8,621 nt of DNA from Bacteroidales bacterium UBA6340 (GTDB lineage: Bacteria > Bacteroidota > Bacteroidia > Bacteroidales > Paludibacteraceae): the NCBI GenBank assembly GCA_002440265.1, contig DJSG01000060.1, positions 7,985 through 16,605 of the forward strand, written 5' to 3'. A program made the position numbers and the translations under genes. Under the pieces are notes generated by a model, which was not told the DNA's origin, ran no database searches, and worked only from the letters and a program-made list of their open reading frames with translations. Below are positions 5,283 through 8,621 of the stretch, piece by piece; the first letter of the stretch is position 1, and the number at the start of each line of letters is the position of its first letter.

Positions 5283-8216
5283 ATGAAAAAAATAAGTATT
5301 CTTTTGTTTCTATGCTGCCTCTCGTTGGCGGCAAACGCGGTTCCCGCATCTCCCGAAGTATTCTATCACACGCAGCCGGACGGTAGCGTAGTAGCATACC
5401 GCCTGGTGGGTGATGAGTACTTCCACTACACCGCCACTACGGATGGTTATGCCCTCACCTTGACTGCCGATGGCAGAATGTTGTACGAAGGTACTACTCT
5501 GTTGGCACATAACCCCACAGAGCGTCAGGCATCAGAACTGCAGGTTTTGGCGACTCTTCCTATAGGGAAAGAAGAACCTGCACCGGCACGCGAGAGAAGA
5601 AGGATTGCGCAACAGCAGAAGATAGGAGGCGGTTTCCCTCTTACAGGTTCTCCAAAATCGTTAGTCATCCTCATTGGATTCAAGGACCTTCCATTTAAGC
5701 AGAAACGTGCAGATTTTGAAAAACTGCTCAATCAGTCAGGATATGACTACAATGGGGCAACCGGTTCCTGCCGTGATTATTTTATCGCTTCGTCAGATAG
5801 TGCCTTTGCGCCTCAGTTTGATGTCTATGGTCCTTATACAGCCGGCAAAAATATGAAGTACTATGGGGAACAGCCTAGCAAGGACCAAAACGATGCTCAC
5901 GCAGGTGAACTCATCATTGAGGCATGTCGCTTAGCAGAAGCCGCAGGCGTAGATTTCTCTGCTTATGACACTGACGACGATGGTGTATTAGATAATGTAT
6001 TTGTTTATTACGCAGGTCATAACCAAGCAGAAAACGGTGGCGTTAATACAATATGGCCTCACCAGAGCAATCTGATCAACTCTAAGATAAAAGTAGGGGG
6101 GAAAACATTGGCGACCTACGCTTGCACATCAGAATACAGCGGGAGTTCCGGAACAAGGCGTGCTGCGATTGGTACTTTCTGTCATGAATTTGGACACGTG
6201 CTTGGTTTACCAGATTTCTATAATACTGATAATGGGAATACCTATACCGTCGGAACATGGGACATTATGTGTAGCGGTAGTTACAACAATGAAAGTCGGA
6301 CACCGCCCACATATACATCGTATGAGCGTTTCTATATGGGATGGCTTAAACCGGAGCAGTTGATTGAGAAAGGTGAGTATTTTTTAGAGCCGTTGGAAAC
6401 ATCCAACAAAGCATATCTAATAGCAGTTGAAGAACACAATTTAGATGGCAAAAATCCCTCCCCCTCGGAGTTTTTTATGATAGAATACCGTCAACACGCA
6501 GGATGGGATGAACCCGCCAATTCTCTTCCTGGCACGGGAATGTTGGTTTGGCATATTGACTATGCTTTTTCTGCATGGAATAGTAATGTACCAAATAATA
6601 GTACTCCTATGCGTATGCATTTGGAAGAAGCAGATGGGCGCAAGGGTATTAGTTCAACTAGTGATCCATATCCAGGTACAAAAAATATAACATCTTTCAC
6701 GCCCCAATTACACGATGGAACAATGCTTTCTCAACATCAACTCTTTGATATTGGAGAACTATCCGACTTGTTACATTTCACATACATTGCAGCTGGTGAC
6801 GCTCGTTTTTATGTGAATAAAGAGACATTGAACCTTGTTACATCTGTTACTGATAAAAAGAAAATTGCCAATTGGGCTCCACAATCGTTTGTACTATCAG
6901 GAGAAAAGTTAATTCCTGATATGGAAATAAAGATACAATCCACAGGAAATTTCTATTTGTTCGTTGGCGATACATTACCGGAACAAATTAATAGTCCGCA
7001 ATGGGAACAGGAGTTAACTTTGGCTGCAAACGCAGATTCCACTATTCAACAAGAGATTTGGGTAATGTTCCGCCCCGCGAAGCAGAATTGCAAAGCAGTT
7101 TCCTCTGCTATCAATATTATGGGTGATGGCGTTAATCTTGCATTCCCCATTACTGGATCGGCGCCACGCCCTGTGTATGTAACTATTCCCGAGTTGAAAC
7201 CAACAAGCAACGTATCTCCATATTCATTCAGCGTATCATGGTTGCCGGTTGAAGACGCAGAAGAGTATTACATTACCGTGTATAGTGTGGCCAAGGGGAC
7301 TTCGTCTTTTGTACAAGGCTTTGAGAACTTCGACTCGCAGAGTGCTGTAGCAGAAGAAGGTTGGGAAACTACAACCAACACAATTACCACTTCGGCAAAA
7401 GCAGACGGCACAAAGGCTTTGTTCGTAAAAAACACCGGCGACTGCATTACCACAGAGGAATACCCGGCACCCATTACGGCAATCTCGTTCTGGCTCAATG
7501 CATTCTCAACCGACGTGGACACAGTGGGCTATTTCGACCTCGAAGCATGGAATGGTACAGAGTGGACAACCTTGCAGGATAACCGCACATACATACGCTC
7601 TATCACCAAGAAGAAAACAGTCTCTTATTCATTTGACCTCTCCAAGGCTTACACTCGGTTCCGCTTGACTTATACGGGATTTGCAACTTCGGGTGTGGCT
7701 ATGGATGCATTTACGGCTACTTGCTCACAAGATATTGCTTACCTGCATAGAGGTAAAGAGGTGACTATCACTGCCATTAATAATGAAGAATATACCACGT
7801 ACAACGTATCCGGTTTGACGCCCTCTACCACCTATTGCTATCGTATCCAGTGTTCCGACTTGGGTAAGGGGTGCGAAGAGCACCTCACGGCATTGTCTGC
7901 TCCTGTCTCTGTGACTACTCCTGCGGGATTAGACCCATCGGACGAGAAGCATTTGGCAATGGGTATCGATTCGCTGAATTACAATGAACCTACCGGCGTA
8001 GTGTACATACCAAACCCCGAGAACGGGAATGCAATATACGTATTCGATGTACTCGGGCAACTTGTCTATACCACTCCGACGTATGCTAACCAAAACGCCT
8101 ATGCTATACCACGGGAAGTATTGGTTCCGCGTAATATCTACGTCATCAAATATGTAGAGAATGGCAAGATGAAACGCAAACAACGTTGGGTAAAGTTTGT
8201 AGCACAGAGCAAGTAG
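5283..8216 (+). CDS. Secreted M6-family metalloprotease with Ig-like, FnIII and jelly-roll domains and a T9SS-like sorting domain
   Basis: A 977-residue exported zinc endopeptidase related to the M6 (immune inhibitor A) family. A Sec signal peptide covers residues 1-19 (LAANA, then VP). Residues about 20-120 resemble the propeptide region of Bacteroidota M6 proteins. The catalytic domain begins near 125 (SLVILIGF). It contains a calcium-loop-like DTDDDGVLD (229-237), the zinc motif HEFGHVLGLPD (H301, E302, H305, D311) and a Met-turn-like WDIMCSGS with M329, so it should be active. Residues about 520-628 form an Ig-like domain ending in FPITGSAP. A fibronectin type III fold (631-880) appears to be interrupted by a jelly-roll, cleaved-adhesin-like domain (about 673-823). 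The end (about 897-977) has the pattern of a T9SS sorting domain: VYIPNPENG, IYVFDVLGQLVY, then IYVIKY and a basic tail. It is therefore likely delivered to the cell surface or medium. The natural substrate is unknown. The gene is preceded by a strong promoter and appears to be transcribed alone. Its central part is notably AT-rich. Confidence 0.93.
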   Translation: MKKISILLFLCCLSLAANAVPASPEVFYHTQPDGSVVAYRLVGDEYFHYTATTDGYALTLTADGRMLYEGTTLLAHNPTERQASELQVLATLPIGKEEPAPARERRRIAQQQKIGGGFPLTGSPKSLVILIGFKDLPFKQKRADFEKLLNQSGYDYNGATGSCRDYFIASSDSAFAPQFDVYGPYTAGKNMKYYGEQPSKDQNDAHAGELIIEACRLAEAAGVDFSAYDTDDDGVLDNVFVYYAGHNQAENGGVNTIWPHQSNLINSKIKVGGKTLATYACTSEYSGSSGTRRAAIGTFCHEFGHVLGLPDFYNTDNGNTYTVGTWDIMCSGSYNNESRTPPTYTSYERFYMGWLKPEQLIEKGEYFLEPLETSNKAYLIAVEEHNLDGKNPSPSEFFMIEYRQHAGWDEPANSLPGTGMLVWHIDYAFSAWNSNVPNNSTPMRMHLEEADGRKGISSTSDPYPGTKNITSFTPQLHDGTMLSQHQLFDIGELSDLLHFTYIAAGDARFYVNKETLNLVTSVTDKKKIANWAPQSFVLSGEKLIPDMEIKIQSTGNFYLFVGDTLPEQINSPQWEQELTLAANADSTIQQEIWVMFRPAKQNCKAVSSAINIMGDGVNLAFPITGSAPRPVYVTIPELKPTSNVSPYSFSVSWLPVEDAEEYYITVYSVAKGTSSFVQGFENFDSQSAVAEEGWETTTNTITTSAKADGTKALFVKNTGDCITTEEYPAPITAISFWLNAFSTDVDTVGYFDLEAWNGTEWTTLQDNRTYIRSITKKKTVSYSFDLSKAYTRFRLTYTGFATSGVAMDAFTATCSQDIAYLHRGKEVTITAINNEEYTTYNVSGLTPSTTYCYRIQCSDLGKGCEEHLTALSAPVSVTTPAGLDPSDEKHLAMGIDSLNYNEPTGVVYIPNPENGNAIYVFDVLGQLVYTTPTYANQNAYAIPREVLVPRNIYVIKYVENGKMKRKQRWVKFVAQSK

Positions 8217-8313
8217 AGCCTATGGTATTTCGTAGAGCATAACTGGCGCATAGCAAAATCACGTTAGGCAAAGAATTTGGCAAACTCCGAAAGGACTTGT
8301 ATTCAGACCTTGC

Positions 8314-8330
8314 TGCCCGGCCATCCGGCA
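8314..8330. terminator. GC-rich hairpin, possible terminator of the M6 gene
   Basis: TGC(C)CGG pairs with CCGGCA across a CCAT loop, giving a 6-bp stem with one bulged C. It lies about 100 nt past the stop codon of the protease gene. No T-run follows on either side, so it is not a standard intrinsic terminator. No better terminator is visible after the gene. Confidence 0.22.
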
Positions 8331-8363
8331 AGTAGGATTGGGACGTGCCGTTTCTTTGGCGTA

Positions 8364-8386
8364 TTATTGTGCACTATGCGCAATAA
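8364..8386. promoter_or_regulatory. 23-bp dyad upstream of the right-hand -7 element
   Basis: TTATTGTGC (8364-8372) and GCGCAATAA (8378-8386) form 9-bp arms with a single T-G wobble around a 5-nt centre. The dyad ends 16 nt before the -7 box at 8403 and covers the place where a -33 box would be expected. It shares the core GCACTA with the palindrome at 5157-5170, though the surrounding layout differs. It is a possible operator or a hairpin in a read-through transcript. Confidence 0.4.
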
Positions 8387-8402
8387 ATAGAGGAAGATGA
8401 TG

Positions 8403-8410
8403 TATCTTTG
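8403..8410 (+). promoter_or_regulatory. Orphan -7 promoter element reading rightward
   Basis: TATCTTTG followed by CA matches the -7 box of the other promoters in this window, all of which continue with GC. No TTTG or TTG lies at the usual 19-21 nt upstream; that position is occupied by the dyad, so activity may need an activator. Transcription would start near 8416, directly before a hairpin. No gene follows within the window. Confidence 0.4.
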
Positions 8411-8423
8411 CATTGTCTTTCTA

Positions 8424-8453
8424 TAGCGGGTGCGCCCCACAACAGACCCGCTA
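8424..8453. repeat. 8-bp stem hairpin at the predicted transcript start
   Basis: TAGCGGGT (8424-8431) and ACCCGCTA (8446-8453) are perfect reverse complements separated by a 14-nt C-rich loop. In an RNA starting near 8416 this would be the first structure at the 5' end, where it could protect the RNA or act as a regulatory stem. No T-run follows, so it is not a normal terminator. Confidence 0.5.
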
Positions 8454-8458
8454 CCCCC

Positions 8459-8495
8459 GCGACAAAGACGCGACAAAGACGTGGCAAAGACGCGA
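8459..8495. repeat. 11-bp tandem repeat, about 3.4 copies
   Basis: GCGACAAAGAC occurs at 8459-8469 and 8470-8480, followed by the variant GTGGCAAAGAC at 8481-8491 and the beginning of a fourth copy (GCGA). The 11-nt period is not a multiple of three, and no protein gene covers the array. It directly follows the hairpin at 8424-8453. Confidence 0.8.
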
Positions 8496-8567
8496 AGTAC
8501 AAATGGAGAAATGGAAGATTTGTGTAAGTCCTAACTCTCCCTCTCCCTATTAGCCATCACTTATTAC

Positions 8568-8602
8568 TACTCTTAACTCAAGTTTATCTCGAGTTAAGAG
8601 TA
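8568..8602. repeat. Perfect 12-bp inverted repeat near the right edge
   Basis: TACTCTTAACTC (8568-8579) and GAGTTAAGAGTA (8591-8602) are perfect reverse complements around an 11-nt centre. Outside the arms, ATCAC on the left (8555-8559) and GTGAT on the right (8615-8619) extend the symmetry with gaps. Neither side has a T-run. It could be an RNA hairpin, a protein-binding dyad, or the end of an element continuing past the window. Confidence 0.65.
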
Positions 8603-8621
8603 TGCTATTAGTATGTGATTA

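Larger units (their letters stand above)
8217..8621. other. 405-bp non-coding region downstream of the protease gene
   Basis: No credible protein gene is visible in either direction; the longest ATG-initiated rightward frames are a few codons to 16 codons long. The region is not featureless. In order it holds a coding-like remnant without a start (8243-8335), a GC-rich hairpin, a 23-bp dyad, a -7 promoter element, a hairpin at the expected RNA start, an 11-bp tandem repeat, a pyrimidine-rich stretch near 8535-8550, and a long inverted repeat. It may be the leader of a gene to the right, a small RNA locus, or a dispersed intergenic repeat. Confidence 0.6.

Noticed and set aside
8247..8381. Inverted repeat GCGCATAG / CTATGCGC 119 bp apart
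   Set aside because: 8-bp arms so widely spaced can arise by chance, and the right copy is already part of the dyad at 8364-8386.
8459..8495. CRISPR-like array
   Set aside because: The units are 11 bp and directly adjacent with no spacers, so this is a simple tandem repeat.
8503..8553. 16-codon ORF starting ATGGAGAAATGG
   Set aside because: It is short, low in complexity at its end (NSPSPSP-like), and has no ribosome site or clear regulatory arrangement; chance is the simpler reading.

Overview
This window looks like chromosomal DNA of a Bacteroidota member, most likely order Bacteroidales. Three gene starts are preceded by the Bacteroidota promoter pattern (TTTG or TTG, 20 nt, then TAYCTTTG), and the starts have little or no Shine-Dalgarno sequence. 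The gene content agrees: a DUF2723 (TMEM260-like, GT117) membrane glycosyltransferase, and a secreted M6-type metalloprotease ending in what looks like a type IX secretion (T9SS) sorting domain. T9SS points towards Prevotella- or Porphyromonas-like lineages rather than typical Bacteroides, but the genus cannot be fixed from this sequence.

Layout. Positions 1-5011 are read leftward. From upstream to downstream on the minus strand they hold: an uncharacterised membrane-anchored coiled-coil protein (5011-4136) with its own promoter; a second promoter with a roughly 110-nt leader that contains a 29-codon upstream ORF; the large DUF2723 protein (3942-760); and a CobW/COG0523 GTPase that overlaps the end of the DUF2723 gene by 14 nt and runs off the left edge. 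The 271-bp region 5012-5282 is a divergent control region. It has a promoter on each strand and a three-half-site palindrome (TAGTGC/GCACTA) about 70 nt upstream of the rightward start point. Positions 5283-8216 encode the 977-residue M6 metalloprotease. The last 405 bp (8217-8621) hold no convincing protein gene. They are rich in structure: a hairpin, a 23-bp dyad beside a -7 promoter element, a second hairpin at the expected transcript start, an 11-bp tandem repeat, and a perfect 12-bp inverted repeat near the right edge.

How the parts may work together. The DUF2723 and CobW genes are probably co-transcribed and translationally coupled, although their families have no known shared pathway. 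The protease should be exported through Sec, then through T9SS, to act at the cell surface or outside the cell. DUF2723/TMEM260 enzymes are thought to act on the non-cytoplasmic face of the inner membrane, where they could meet exported proteins such as this protease or the coiled-coil protein; that link is inference. No rRNA, tRNA, CRISPR array, complete insertion sequence or recognisable defence system was seen. The least explained parts are the right-hand intergenic region, the palindrome in the divergent promoter region, and the upstream ORF.
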